Part shown: piece by piece, positions 1 through 6,855 of the stretch
Layout: each line of letters starts with the position of its first letter
Position numbering within the stretch: position 1 is the stretch's first letter
DNA from: a virus
Length of the DNA: 22,065 bases
IMG/VR virus record: IMGVR_UViG_3300030328_000704
Coordinates: 2,556 to 24,620 of that record
Reading direction: 5' to 3' (one strand)
Notes under the pieces: generated by a model
The model's input: only the letters and a program-made list of their open reading frames with translations
The model's database searches: none
Told to the model about the DNA's origin: nothing
Made by a program: the position numbers and the translations under genes

Positions 1-825
1 AAATCTGTTCTGAACTTTACTAATTATTTTTTGTGAGAGTTCATGAATAGGTCCACCTGGTATTCTATATGATTGATCTAACACTTTGATATCATTGACT
101 TCTTCTTTAAGAGCTATGAAATGATCTACATCGGCTCCTGCCCATTTAAATATTGCTTGGTCATCATCGCCTGCTATATATGTTTTCTTTGCATTAGCCC
201 ACATAGATCTAACCATCTCCCATTGTATCAAAGATAAATCTTGTGCTTCATCTATAAATAAAGCTTCAAAACTTTGTTTAGTTTCTTGTGCAATAAAATC
301 TTCTAGTAAGTCTGTAAAATCTTTTAATCCTTTTTCTTTTTTGTATCTTTTTAATTCTTCTGATAACAAGTAGAGGGTGTCTCTTTCGATGTCTAATATG
401 TTTTGTCTTGAATCATAATACTCTAGTAAGTCCATACGTTTAACTCTAGCTGTATTCATTATGGTTAAGTATTCATTGTCTGAATTAAATGTGCCATCTT
501 CTTCTGAATGTTTACCTGTTTTAATAGGAATGCCTACAAGTTTACCAAACTCTTTATAGTCATCACCTGTCATCATTTTTTCCTTTGTCATGGCTAAACG
601 ACTAAAGGCATAAGAATGTAGTGTTCTAAAGTTTTCTAAATCTTTTTCTGCGTCAAGACCAAACTTTTCAGCTGCTCTTGTTGCGGCTTCTCTTGCTGCT
701 TTTCTAGTAAAAGAAAAGTATCCGATCTGTTTTGGCCTAATCCCTTGTTGTATGAACTGATCGACTAAATTTAATAACGTTGTTGTCTTTCCTGTTCCGG
801 GTGGACCTAATATTATGGTTTTCAT
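1..825 (-). CDS. Superfamily 1 DNA helicase (UvrD/Rep/Dda-like), C-terminus beyond window edge
   Basis: ATP-dependent DNA-unwinding motor, expected to act in phage replication or recombination. The 275 residues present carry the ordered SF1 motifs: Walker A GPPGTGKTT at residues 7-15, motif Ia FSFTRKAA at 37-44, a Q/R-rich LHSYAF at 70-74 region, Walker B LFIDEAQD at 189-196, motif III GDDDQAIFKWAGA at 219-231 and a motif IV-like LDQSYRIP at 249-256. Motifs V and VI would lie past base 1. I translated this frame by hand; it is open to the edge. The start at 825 is firm because an in-frame TAA lies three codons upstream and AAGGAGATTAAGGA provides a ribosome site. The first 89 bases overlap the end of the small gene at 737-931. 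It is the last gene seen of the minus-strand replication block, after the primase. Confidence 0.93.
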   Translation of the reverse strand, partial: MKTIILGPPGTGKTTTLLNLVDQFIQQGIRPKQIGYFSFTRKAAREAATRAAEKFGLDAEKDLENFRTLHSYAFSRLAMTKEKMMTGDDYKEFGKLVGIPIKTGKHSEEDGTFNSDNEYLTIMNTARVKRMDLLEYYDSRQNILDIERDTLYLLSEELKRYKKEKGLKDFTDLLEDFIAQETKQSFEALFIDEAQDLSLIQWEMVRSMWANAKKTYIAGDDDQAIFKWAGADVDHFIALKEEVNDIKVLDQSYRIPGGPIHELSQKIISKVQNRF

Positions 826-931
826 ATTTCCTTAATCTCCTTATTAATATATCTATTCTTGTTTCTAATAACTCATTTCTTCCTCTCTCTAAATCGTATC
901 TTAACTTCCAATTGATTCCTAACTTGTTCAT
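737..931 (-). CDS. Small basic coiled-coil protein overlapping the helicase start
   Basis: A 64-aa unknown protein. Its ATG shares a base with the primase TAA stop (TAATG), the same junction used between clear genes elsewhere in this window, which is the main reason to accept it. Residues 10-37 (LRYDLERGRNELLETRID and following) form a charged amphipathic helix, probably a coiled coil. The last 29 or so residues are very basic and polar, and are read in another frame across the SF1 helicase start and its Walker A codons. The region also supplies the helicase ribosome-binding site, so an alternative is that only a short leader is made and that its translation delivers ribosomes to the helicase. 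No function is assigned. Confidence 0.55.
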   Translation of the reverse strand: MNKLGINWKLRYDLERGRNELLETRIDILIRRLRKYENHNIRSTRNRKDNNVIKFSRSVHTTRD

Positions 932-2460
932 TAAAATGCCTCCTTATGGTATTCAACTTTTGAGATACTTGTCTCTACTTTCTTCATTGTTTTAATTTTG
1001 ATTAGTCTTGGGTATTGTTTTTTAATTGGTAATCTGACCTCATCAATAAAAACATCTTCTAATCTTTTTATAAGATTTCCTGTTTTCGTTTTATCTTGAT
1101 CCCAATTATTCTTTTTGCAAAATGCAAAAAAATCATCCATTCTAAAGTATGTAAAACCGTCTTCGGTAAAAGGTAATTTATTAAATATGTCGTCTATAAT
1201 TCTTGCTGATTGTCTATTGGTAGTCCAGTCTTGCAGTAAACCTGTAATTTGATTCATTGGATCTAAAGATTCTAATGGATCTACTTCTTGTAAATTTTGC
1301 ATCATTGGTTTTAAAAAATATTGTTTCCAATCTTTTGCTTTTGGTACTGGCACCACTAGGTTTGCTTGATCTAAACACGCTAGTGCAAATAAAGGTGGAC
1401 TATATAATTGTTCTGATTTTAATTCGATCCGCGTTCCACTTACATCTAAAAACCATTGAGGTGGAGTGGATTTATATTTGGTAAGATTACCTAACACAGG
1501 CATTTCTTCTTCACCATATCCTACACCAAAACGTTTTGTTCTACACAAACCAGATTGACAGACAGAGTTAATAGGTGCGTCTTTACATCTATACTTGTCA
1601 TAACCTTTACGATTAACTGATTTAATTAATTGTTGAACCTCACTATTACTTAGCTTCGGTTCCATATATTTTAAATTAGCCTCTACAATCTTATCTTCCC
1701 AACTGTCTGGGTGTGCTTGTTTATAGTAAACTGCAATATTAAATAATGCGTTATTCCTTGACCCCTCACCAAAACCAGTTGATGCCAACTTGTTTAGACA
1801 AGGAGGTCCAGCAGGAAATGCTTCTTCTATCTTTGTTTCTTCAACTTTAATCTTTTCAACTTCTTCTTTACTGCAGCTGTGAACATCATAGAGCTGATAA
1901 AATTCCTCAAGTGTACAACTGGAGCCATTATCGTTGATAGCATAACGTAATCCTTTCGTTCCATTATAGTAGGGTAAGTTTAAGAAATTACCTGTGTCCC
2001 CACGTTCCACAAGTATTTCTGTTTGTTTAGGAAAAATCTCTGATCCTTCATAACCTAAAACTTTTGCAAATTTTTTGAGTGTTCTCTGCATAAGAGATGC
2101 AGATATAAATTCTTTTGTAAATAAAAATACGTGTGCTCCGCCTGATTTAGAACGGCAGACTATTAATGGGAGGTGAAGAGTTCGAATGCTTTGTATGAGC
2201 TTGCGATGATCAAAATTATATTCATCAATATCAATACACCCCCACCTACACGTAGAATCTTCCCGTATAGGGATGATCCCGAGAGCCGCACCTTTTCCCT
2301 GTAAATGGTTCTCCCACAAATCATCGCTAACATTCTTTCGAACAATGAATGCCTTACCTTGTTGTTTACCATTTCCATTTCTTTCGCCTTTTTGGTATTG
2401 ACCATAAGCTATTTTTAATCCTTCAAATATATTTTTAAATTTTTCTGTCTTCATTATCAT
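931..2460 (-). CDS. Archaeo-eukaryotic-type primase (TOTE/AEP primase-like) with C-terminal accessory region
   Basis: Predicted primase (509 aa) making primers for phage DNA synthesis. The N-terminal half carries the AEP hallmarks: the metal-binding acidic motif CIDIDEYN (Asp77, Asp79), the nucleotide-binding motif SKSGGAHVFLF (104-114, His110), and FLNLPYYNG (159-167), as in the primase domain of TOTE conflict-system proteins. A region at 229-285 (GEGSRNNALFNIA, then a helical stretch) resembles a primase C-terminal (PriCT) helical domain. It is followed by three spaced cysteines (C292, C301, C306), possibly a metal site. The C-terminal 180 residues are unassigned; a helix-turn-helix is possible at about 440-490. 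The ribosome site before ATG 2460 is weak, and Met3 at 2454 is an alternative start. It lies between the gene ending at 2509 and the small coiled-coil gene, and no DnaG or DnaB is present in the window. The family call is from motif recognition. Confidence 0.85.
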   Translation of the reverse strand: MIMKTEKFKNIFEGLKIAYGQYQKGERNGNGKQQGKAFIVRKNVSDDLWENHLQGKGAALGIIPIREDSTCRWGCIDIDEYNFDHRKLIQSIRTLHLPLIVCRSKSGGAHVFLFTKEFISASLMQRTLKKFAKVLGYEGSEIFPKQTEILVERGDTGNFLNLPYYNGTKGLRYAINDNGSSCTLEEFYQLYDVHSCSKEEVEKIKVEETKIEEAFPAGPPCLNKLASTGFGEGSRNNALFNIAVYYKQAHPDSWEDKIVEANLKYMEPKLSNSEVQQLIKSVNRKGYDKYRCKDAPINSVCQSGLCRTKRFGVGYGEEEMPVLGNLTKYKSTPPQWFLDVSGTRIELKSEQLYSPPLFALACLDQANLVVPVPKAKDWKQYFLKPMMQNLQEVDPLESLDPMNQITGLLQDWTTNRQSARIIDDIFNKLPFTEDGFTYFRMDDFFAFCKKNNWDQDKTKTGNLIKRLEDVFIDEVRLPIKKQYPRLIKIKTMKKVETSISKVEYHKEAF

Positions 2461-2476
2461 TTCTAATTAATTTGTA

Positions 2477-2500
2477 AAGGGGAACCTCTCGATTCCCCTT
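2477..2500 (-). terminator. Hairpin between the SSB-like gene and the primase gene
   Basis: AAGGGGAA (2477-2484) pairs perfectly with TTCCCCTT (2493-2500) around an 8-base loop. On the minus strand it is followed by only three T, so it may be a partial terminator, attenuator or RNA-processing/stability hairpin that lowers primase output relative to the upstream gene. It lies in the 48-base gap between the two genes. Confidence 0.5.
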
Positions 2501-2505
2501 CACTA

Positions 2506-2528
2506 AAACTAAAACGGAGTTTTAGTTT
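2506..2528 (-). other. Perfect 10-bp hairpin over the stop codon of the SSB-like gene
   Basis: AAACTAAAAC (2506-2515) and GTTTTAGTTT (2519-2528) form a perfect 10-bp inverted repeat with a 3-base loop. It includes the TAG stop of the gene at 2509-3279 and sits directly before the GC-rich hairpin at 2477-2500. The two together look like a tandem 3'-end structure on the minus-strand transcript. The stem is AU-rich, so its strength alone is modest. Confidence 0.5.
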
Positions 2529-3279
2529 GAGATGTCTCTTCCACATCTGCTTTTGTTCGCACGTTTCCTTTTGAGACGTTACCTGAAAAGTCCTTTGCAT
2601 TTAAATACAAAGTCTTATCTTGTTGTCCCATAATTCTGTCCATGTTTACAACCCAACCATACCAAGAACCTTTATCGTTCTTTTGTAGATTTGATTGAAG
2701 ATTGTAGACTACCCCATGCATAGGTGGTACAGCGAATCCGCCTTTACCATCGTCAATTTGAACAGATTTCATCATTGAATTCCATTTTTTACTGACGCTC
2801 AACTGTGTTGATTTCATAGTAATTAAAGCAGGACTGTATCCTCCTTGTTTGTTTTCTATCATAACATAGTAGTAAGCTGTCTCTTCTATGTAGTTACCGT
2901 TTGGTAATCTAATTTTAGAGCCATCTCTTTTACCTGTTTGAATCACCGGACTTCCTGGTGAGTGTGTAGCCACAGGAGCACCTGGACCATCACCTCTATC
3001 AGACCATTCCGGATAGTCTTTTTTGTAGTAACAAGGAATAACCTTGATACCTTTCTTACCATCGAACAAGTCGTTGGTAACAGTATTGTAGATCATACCA
3101 GCTTTGGCACCTTCTACAAACTTTGCATCACCATCAGTCACCTGTGGCGATAGTTGTCCTAAGATTCTGATAAACGGTAACGCCATATCTTCTTGCGTCA
3201 TGTTTTCAAAACCTTTAGAGAGATCGTCTCCGAATAACGAAACCGATCCGTTTTGTTTAGCTTTTATTTCATTAGCCAT
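2509..3279 (-). CDS. Uncharacterised phage replication-block protein, possible ssDNA-binding protein
   Basis: A 256-aa soluble protein of unknown family. A single-stranded DNA-binding role is suggested by position (directly before the primase), by length, by a body rich in beta-forming and aromatic residues, and by a polar tail with an acidic patch ending ADVEETSQTKTPF. The terminal Pro-Phe recalls the tail end of bacterial SSB, which recruits partner proteins; the acidity is much weaker than in true SSB, so this is only a hint. Residues 75-110 (GIKVIPCYYKKDYPEWSDR) are distinctive, but I do not recognise a named motif. GGAGG precedes the ATG at 3279 with good spacing. A structural or recombination-mediator role is also possible. 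Confidence 0.8.
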   Translation of the reverse strand: MANEIKAKQNGSVSLFGDDLSKGFENMTQEDMALPFIRILGQLSPQVTDGDAKFVEGAKAGMIYNTVTNDLFDGKKGIKVIPCYYKKDYPEWSDRGDGPGAPVATHSPGSPVIQTGKRDGSKIRLPNGNYIEETAYYYVMIENKQGGYSPALITMKSTQLSVSKKWNSMMKSVQIDDGKGGFAVPPMHGVVYNLQSNLQKNDKGSWYGWVVNMDRIMGQQDKTLYLNAKDFSGNVSKGNVRTKADVEETSQTKTPF

Positions 3280-3293
3280 TATACATCCTCCAT

Positions 3294-3893
3294 TTATTTT
3301 TTCCGGCTGATTTTTGTTTTGTCTTTAATCCATAGACTAAAAACATCAGAAGGCATGTCAAGGCCGGCCTTGACACGCTCCTCATATAGGGCTGTCAATG
3401 TATTCCACGCTACATCAGATTTCTGTTGTGGCGTAAACCCATTAGCAACCGCAAGGTCCATCATTTGATTCGCCTTGTTATCTTCTCCTTTACCAAAACT
3501 TACTGTGACATTGTTTTTAATAATATCACCTAACCCCTGGTCTCGAAGCCATTGATAGGCACTTTCTCTTCTTAAATCATCTCTAGGAAGAGTAGCCCTA
3601 AATTCTTTTTTAACAGATACTTTACTACCATCTGCTAGTTTAATTTCTTGTAATCCCTGCTCTTGAAGAAGCTCTGGTATAACTCTAGAACTAATATCAT
3701 CAGCCTCTGCCTTCTTGGCTTTTAGCTTATCTTCTAATTCTGCTATTTGATCTTCTTTCTCTTTTAACAACACACATTGTTGAGCAATGTCTGTTACTTC
3801 TACGTTGTCTAACATATCAGACGTGTCTTTTAACATTTCACTTCTTACGTCAAATGTACCACTGCCTGTAAATGTTTTTATTTTAGTACTCAT
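3294..3893 (-). CDS. Conserved-looking phage protein with N-terminal coiled coil
   Basis: A 199-aa protein of unknown function. Residues about 40-75 (LLKEKEDQIAELEDKLKAKK onwards) form a clear heptad coiled coil. A short beta segment (IKLADGSKVSVKKEFRATLP) follows, then a helical C-terminal half ending in a basic tail. The coiled-coil-plus-small-domain layout is loosely like phage Gam-type nuclease inhibitors, but I see no specific motif and do not assign that role. The AAGGATAACAATG start at 3893 is well placed. It lies two bases after the gene at 3896-4303 and 14 bases before the SSB-like gene, so all three probably share one transcript and act early, around DNA replication. Confidence 0.8.
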   Translation of the reverse strand: MSTKIKTFTGSGTFDVRSEMLKDTSDMLDNVEVTDIAQQCVLLKEKEDQIAELEDKLKAKKAEADDISSRVIPELLQEQGLQEIKLADGSKVSVKKEFRATLPRDDLRRESAYQWLRDQGLGDIIKNNVTVSFGKGEDNKANQMMDLAVANGFTPQQKSDVAWNTLTALYEERVKAGLDMPSDVFSLWIKDKTKISRKK

Positions 3894-3895
3894 TG

Positions 3896-4303
3896 TTATC
3901 CTTTCTGATAGAGATCGAAATTTATTGGATAGTATTTAGCTTCTCTTCGATCCCATTTGAGAAGGTTAAATTTACCGTTTGTTTTATCACAAACGATTGC
4001 ACAAGATATTCCTATAATAGCAGGATCTCCTGTTAACAATACATAGTCTTGTTCTCTAAAGTCTCTTAAGTTTTTTTGCATTTTAAAAACAAAAGGACTT
4101 GATGAGAATATTATCTGTGAATCTGGGCCATAGTTAGGCAAACAAATTACAAGATAACCAAAATCAGACGCACCTAATATGTTTATATTTGCAGGTGGAT
4201 GCTGCAGTACATACACAAATTTCTCTTCAGGATTGTTTTTTTTAAAGTCTAAAAACTCTCTTAAAGAATTTGGTTTATATAATTCAAAAATTTTATTCTT
4301 CAT
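3896..4303 (-). CDS. Hypothetical protein, first gene of the minus-strand replication block
   Basis: A 135-aa protein of no family I can name. It has a helical N-terminus followed by alternating hydrophobic strands and a C-terminal segment DYVLLTGDPAIIGISCAIV then LLKWDRREAKYYPINFDLY, compact and probably globular, with no signal peptide or clear membrane span. As the promoter-proximal gene of the block, about 15 bases after the predicted transcription start, it would be the first replication-arm product made. AGAGAATAATAG provides a modest ribosome site. A DNA-metabolism or regulatory role is guessed only from position. Confidence 0.75.
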   Translation of the reverse strand: MKNKIFELYKPNSLREFLDFKKNNPEEKFVYVLQHPPANINILGASDFGYLVICLPNYGPDSQIIFSSSPFVFKMQKNLRDFREQDYVLLTGDPAIIGISCAIVCDKTNGKFNLLKWDRREAKYYPINFDLYQKG

Positions 4304-4315
4304 TCTATTATTCTC

Positions 4316-4344
4316 TTGACATCTTATATAGTAGTACTTATATC
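4316..4344 (+). promoter_or_regulatory. Sigma70-like promoter for the SNF2 helicase operon
   Basis: A perfect TTGACA (4316-4321) is followed after 17 bases by TATATC (4339-4344), or after 19 bases by TATCAT (4341-4346). The predicted start at about 4351 leaves about 13 bases before the ATG at 4364, enough for the AGAAAG ribosome site. The -10 match is imperfect. The box set overlaps the opposite-strand promoter. Confidence 0.6.
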
Positions 4345-4352
4345 ATTGTCAA
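4325..4352 (-). promoter_or_regulatory. Sigma70-like promoter for the minus-strand replication block
   Basis: On the minus strand a perfect TTGACA (4352-4347) is followed by TATATA after 16 bases (4330-4325) or TATAAG after 18 (4328-4323). Transcription would start near 4317 and reach the ATG at 4303 with a very short leader. It occupies the same DNA as the plus-strand promoter, so one polymerase should exclude the other. Confidence 0.6.
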
Positions 4353-4363
4353 GTAGAAAGAAT

Positions 4364-5797
4364 ATGAATTATAAATTTAAAACGAAACCATATGAGCATC
4401 AGCTTACTGCGTTAGAAAAGTCATGGGATAAAAAAGAATATGGCTATTTTATGGAGATGGGTACTGGAAAATCTAAAGTGTTAGTAGACAATATGTCTAT
4501 GCTTTATGATAAAGGTAAAATAAATGGCGCTTTAATCATAGCGCCAAAAGGTGTTTACACCAACTGGTTGTCTCAAGAAATACCAAACCATTTAGTTGAT
4601 CACATAAAACCCAAAATGGTCTTATGGACTGCGACAACATCTAAAACTAAAGAGAAAGAGTATCAACAATTATTTGAAACTGATCTAGATCTTCATATTC
4701 TTATTATGAATGTTGAAGCATTTAGTACAAAAAAAGGTGTAGAGTTTGCCTATAAATTTTTAAGAACTCATAAAACTCTTATGACTGTGGATGAATCTAC
4801 AACCATTAAAAATCCAAACGCTAAAAGAACTAAAAATATATTGTTGCTTGGCAAACACGCAAAGTACAGAAGAATACTTACAGGTTCACCAGTAACTAAA
4901 TCACCCCTAGATTTATATAGTCAATGTGCTTTTTTAGATGAAGATCTACTAGGACATGTGTCTTATTACACATTTCGAAACAGATATGCTGTAATGGTAG
5001 ATAGAAATTTTGGTGGGAGAAGAGTACAAATCGTAGGATCTTATCAAAGACTAGATGAGTTAGAAGAGATATTAAAAGAGTTTTCATACAGAGTGCAGAA
5101 AAAAGATTGTTTAGATTTACCTAAGAAAATATTTATGAACAGAATTGTTGAGCTAACCAAAGAACAGAAAGAAGCCTATGCTACTATGAAATCAGCGGCC
5201 CTCGCTCAACTAAAAGGTAAGATGGCTACAGCTCCTCATGTATTAACGCAACTTATGCGTTTACATCAGATTACATGCGGTCATTTAAAATCTGATGACG
5301 GTGTTATTACTAATTTTAAACATTCTAGAATTGAAGAATTAATAGATGTTATTGATGAGATGGAAGGTAAAGTTATTATTTGGGCTAATTATGTTCACGA
5401 TATAAAAGAAATAACGAATGCTTTAGAAGATGAATATGAAGAAGGATGTGTTGCTCAATATTATGGAGAAGTATCTACGGAAGACAGGCAAAAAGCTATT
5501 AAAAATTTTCAAGATCCTAAATCAAAAGTTAGATATTTTGTAGGTAATACTCAAACTGGAGGATATGGTATTACTCTTACAGCAGCTAGTAATGTGATTT
5601 ATTATTCTAATAGTTATGATCTAGAAAAAAGATTACAATCAGAAGATAGAGCACACAGAATAGGTCAGCATAAGCCAGTAACATATGTGGATCTCATAGC
5701 AGAAAAAACTGTGGATGAGAAGATTATTAAAGCTTTAAGGAAAAAAATTAATATTGCATCTGAAGTTATGGGTGATACAGTTCAAGACTGGATATGA
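4364..5797 (+). CDS. SNF2/DEAD-like superfamily 2 helicase
   Basis: An ATP-dependent DNA translocase (478 aa) expected to act in replication, recombination or remodelling of phage DNA. Motifs run in order: Q-like KPYEHQLTALEKSW (8-21), Walker A MGTGKSK (32-38), motif Ia LIIAPKGVYTNW, Walker B variant VDESTTIKN, motif III LTGSPV, motif V GGYGITLTAAS, and motif VI RLQSEDRAHRIGQ with its arginine finger. The HRIGQ form is typical of SNF2 proteins. It lacks accessory domains, and its length is usual for phage members. I place the start at 4364 rather than 4316, because the shorter form has AGAAAG upstream and a better N-terminus, and the longer start would lie on the promoter's -35 box. The stop overlaps the next ATG by four bases. 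Confidence 0.93.
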   Translation: MNYKFKTKPYEHQLTALEKSWDKKEYGYFMEMGTGKSKVLVDNMSMLYDKGKINGALIIAPKGVYTNWLSQEIPNHLVDHIKPKMVLWTATTSKTKEKEYQQLFETDLDLHILIMNVEAFSTKKGVEFAYKFLRTHKTLMTVDESTTIKNPNAKRTKNILLLGKHAKYRRILTGSPVTKSPLDLYSQCAFLDEDLLGHVSYYTFRNRYAVMVDRNFGGRRVQIVGSYQRLDELEEILKEFSYRVQKKDCLDLPKKIFMNRIVELTKEQKEAYATMKSAALAQLKGKMATAPHVLTQLMRLHQITCGHLKSDDGVITNFKHSRIEELIDVIDEMEGKVIIWANYVHDIKEITNALEDEYEEGCVAQYYGEVSTEDRQKAIKNFQDPKSKVRYFVGNTQTGGYGITLTAASNVIYYSNSYDLEKRLQSEDRAHRIGQHKPVTYVDLIAEKTVDEKIIKALRKKINIASEVMGDTVQDWI

Positions 5798-5994
5798 AAT
5801 ACCCCTACTATATAAGAATGGCTATACTATTATGCGTTGGAGCCTTTGCTCCTATTTTACTTCATCATATTATAATGAACCTTTGGGATGTTAGTGTTTT
5901 AAGAGCCGCTGAATACACATTTCTTGTATGTGTGCCTGTTGCTTTCTGGATGGCTAGTAAAATAAACGAACGCTGGCATGATGATCAAGAATGA
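5794..5994 (+). CDS. Small two-span membrane protein
   Basis: A 66-aa protein with two hydrophobic segments, about residues 8-28 (IRMAILLCVGAFAPILLHHI) and 40-56 (YTFLVCVPVAFWMA), and a short charged C-terminus (KINERWHDDQE). It should sit in the inner membrane as a hairpin. It overlaps the helicase stop and the next start, each by ATGA, so it is translationally embedded in this operon. Size and topology would fit a small holin, but it lies far from the endolysin and with replication genes, so a membrane-associated host-takeover or metabolic role is as likely. Function unknown. Confidence 0.7.
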   Translation: MKYPYYIRMAILLCVGAFAPILLHHIIMNLWDVSVLRAAEYTFLVCVPVAFWMASKINERWHDDQE

Positions 5995-6206
5995 AACCTA
6001 TAATGATAACATTACTTTATCTCACGTTTGGAGGAGATATAAAATTAGATAGTTTTGAAATACAAACTAGTTGTAGTAGTTGGTTTCATTCTAATATTAC
6101 TACTGTTGAAAAGAAAAAGAAAACCTTTATGAGTAATCATTATTATCACACCTATAAAGGTAAGAAAGTTATAGGATATGTTTGTGGAGGAGAAGAACCT
6201 AGATGA
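5991..6206 (+). CDS. Small hypothetical protein
   Basis: A 71-aa protein of unknown function. Residues 3-14 are hydrophobic (PIMITLLYLTFGG), possibly a short signal or membrane anchor but brief for one. The rest is polar with two cysteines (28 and 65), and the C-terminus HTYKGKKVIGYVCGGEEPR is basic then acidic. It is coupled by ATGA overlaps at both ends, upstream to the two-span membrane protein and downstream to the 2OG oxygenase; GGAGGAG near its end serves as the ribosome site for the next gene. Such small proteins recur in marine phages by my recollection, but I cannot name a family. Confidence 0.65.
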   Translation: MKPIMITLLYLTFGGDIKLDSFEIQTSCSSWFHSNITTVEKKKKTFMSNHYYHTYKGKKVIGYVCGGEEPR

Positions 6207-6796
6207 GCAAATTTATTCCAACGTCACCAAATTTTACTTTTCCATATTTTGGACCTTTAATAGGTAAAACATGTGTTACACCACAACAACTTAAGAATAT
6301 AAAACAAATTTGTAACAAAAAAATAAGTCATCGTAAAAATTTAGCAGGTCATATAAAAGATGAATATATTGTAGATCCTAGGATGTATGACACTATTCTA
6401 GGTCCTCAACTAGAAAGTTTTAAAGGTTGTTATAAAATGTATTATAACAGAGAATTAAAATCTATAAAAACTAAAGTAGCGTGGGTTAATTATATGAAAG
6501 CAGGGGATTTTAATCCTCCTCACATTCATACCAATTGTAGATTTTCTTCTGTATTATTTGTGCATATTCCTAAAGAATTAAAAAAAGAATGTGACAAACA
6601 TGAAGGCACCAGCGAAGGACCCGGCTGTATAGAATTTCGTTATGGAGAAGCTCAATTAAGGGATAATCTTAATGTTCATACTATCTTTCCTAAAGAAGGA
6701 GATATGTTTATATTTCCTGCATTTGTTACACACTTTGTGTATCCGTTTAAAAGTAAAAATGTTAAAAGAATATCTGTGGCTGCCAACTTTGACTAG
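6203..6796 (+). CDS. 2-oxoglutarate/Fe(II)-dependent oxygenase (TIGR02466-like)
   Basis: A predicted non-haem iron dioxygenase (197 aa) coupling oxidative decarboxylation of 2-oxoglutarate to hydroxylation of an unknown substrate. The double-stranded beta-helix signature is visible: NPPHIHTN (His107, His109) as the first iron ligand region, GDMFIFPAFVTHFVYPF with the distal His177, and KRISVAANFD, where Arg189 is placed to bind the 2OG carboxylate. The spacing matches putative 2OG-Fe(II) oxygenases common in marine phages. It is the last gene of the plus-strand operon, joined to the small hypothetical protein by an ATGA overlap, with a strong GGAGGAG ribosome site. The substrate could be protein, nucleic acid or a small molecule; nothing in the sequence decides. 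Confidence 0.85.
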   Translation: MSKFIPTSPNFTFPYFGPLIGKTCVTPQQLKNIKQICNKKISHRKNLAGHIKDEYIVDPRMYDTILGPQLESFKGCYKMYYNRELKSIKTKVAWVNYMKAGDFNPPHIHTNCRFSSVLFVHIPKELKKECDKHEGTSEGPGCIEFRYGEAQLRDNLNVHTIFPKEGDMFIFPAFVTHFVYPFKSKNVKRISVAANFD

Positions 6797-6826
6797 AGAT
6801 TAATAAATGGGATTTTCTAGGACGAG

Positions 6827-6847
6827 CTAATTTTTCTCGAAAATTAG
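6827..6847. terminator. Weak inverted repeat in the convergent intergenic gap
   Basis: CTAATTTT (6827-6834) pairs with AAAATTAG (6840-6847) around a 5-base loop, in the 59-base gap between the convergent oxygenase and SpeD genes. The position suits a two-way terminator, but the stem is AU-rich and no T-run follows on either strand, so termination by this alone is doubtful. Confidence 0.3.
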
Positions 6848-6855
6848 AAATAGCT

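Noticed and set aside
780-995. 71-aa plus-strand ORF across the primase end and small gene
   Set aside because: It is antisense to the primase, small gene and helicase, which are supported by motifs and junctions; its composition is that of a shadow frame.
4316-4363. 16-residue N-terminal extension of the SNF2 helicase (start at 4316)
   Set aside because: It would begin on the promoter's -35 box; ATG 4364 has a ribosome site and precedes the conserved domain directly.
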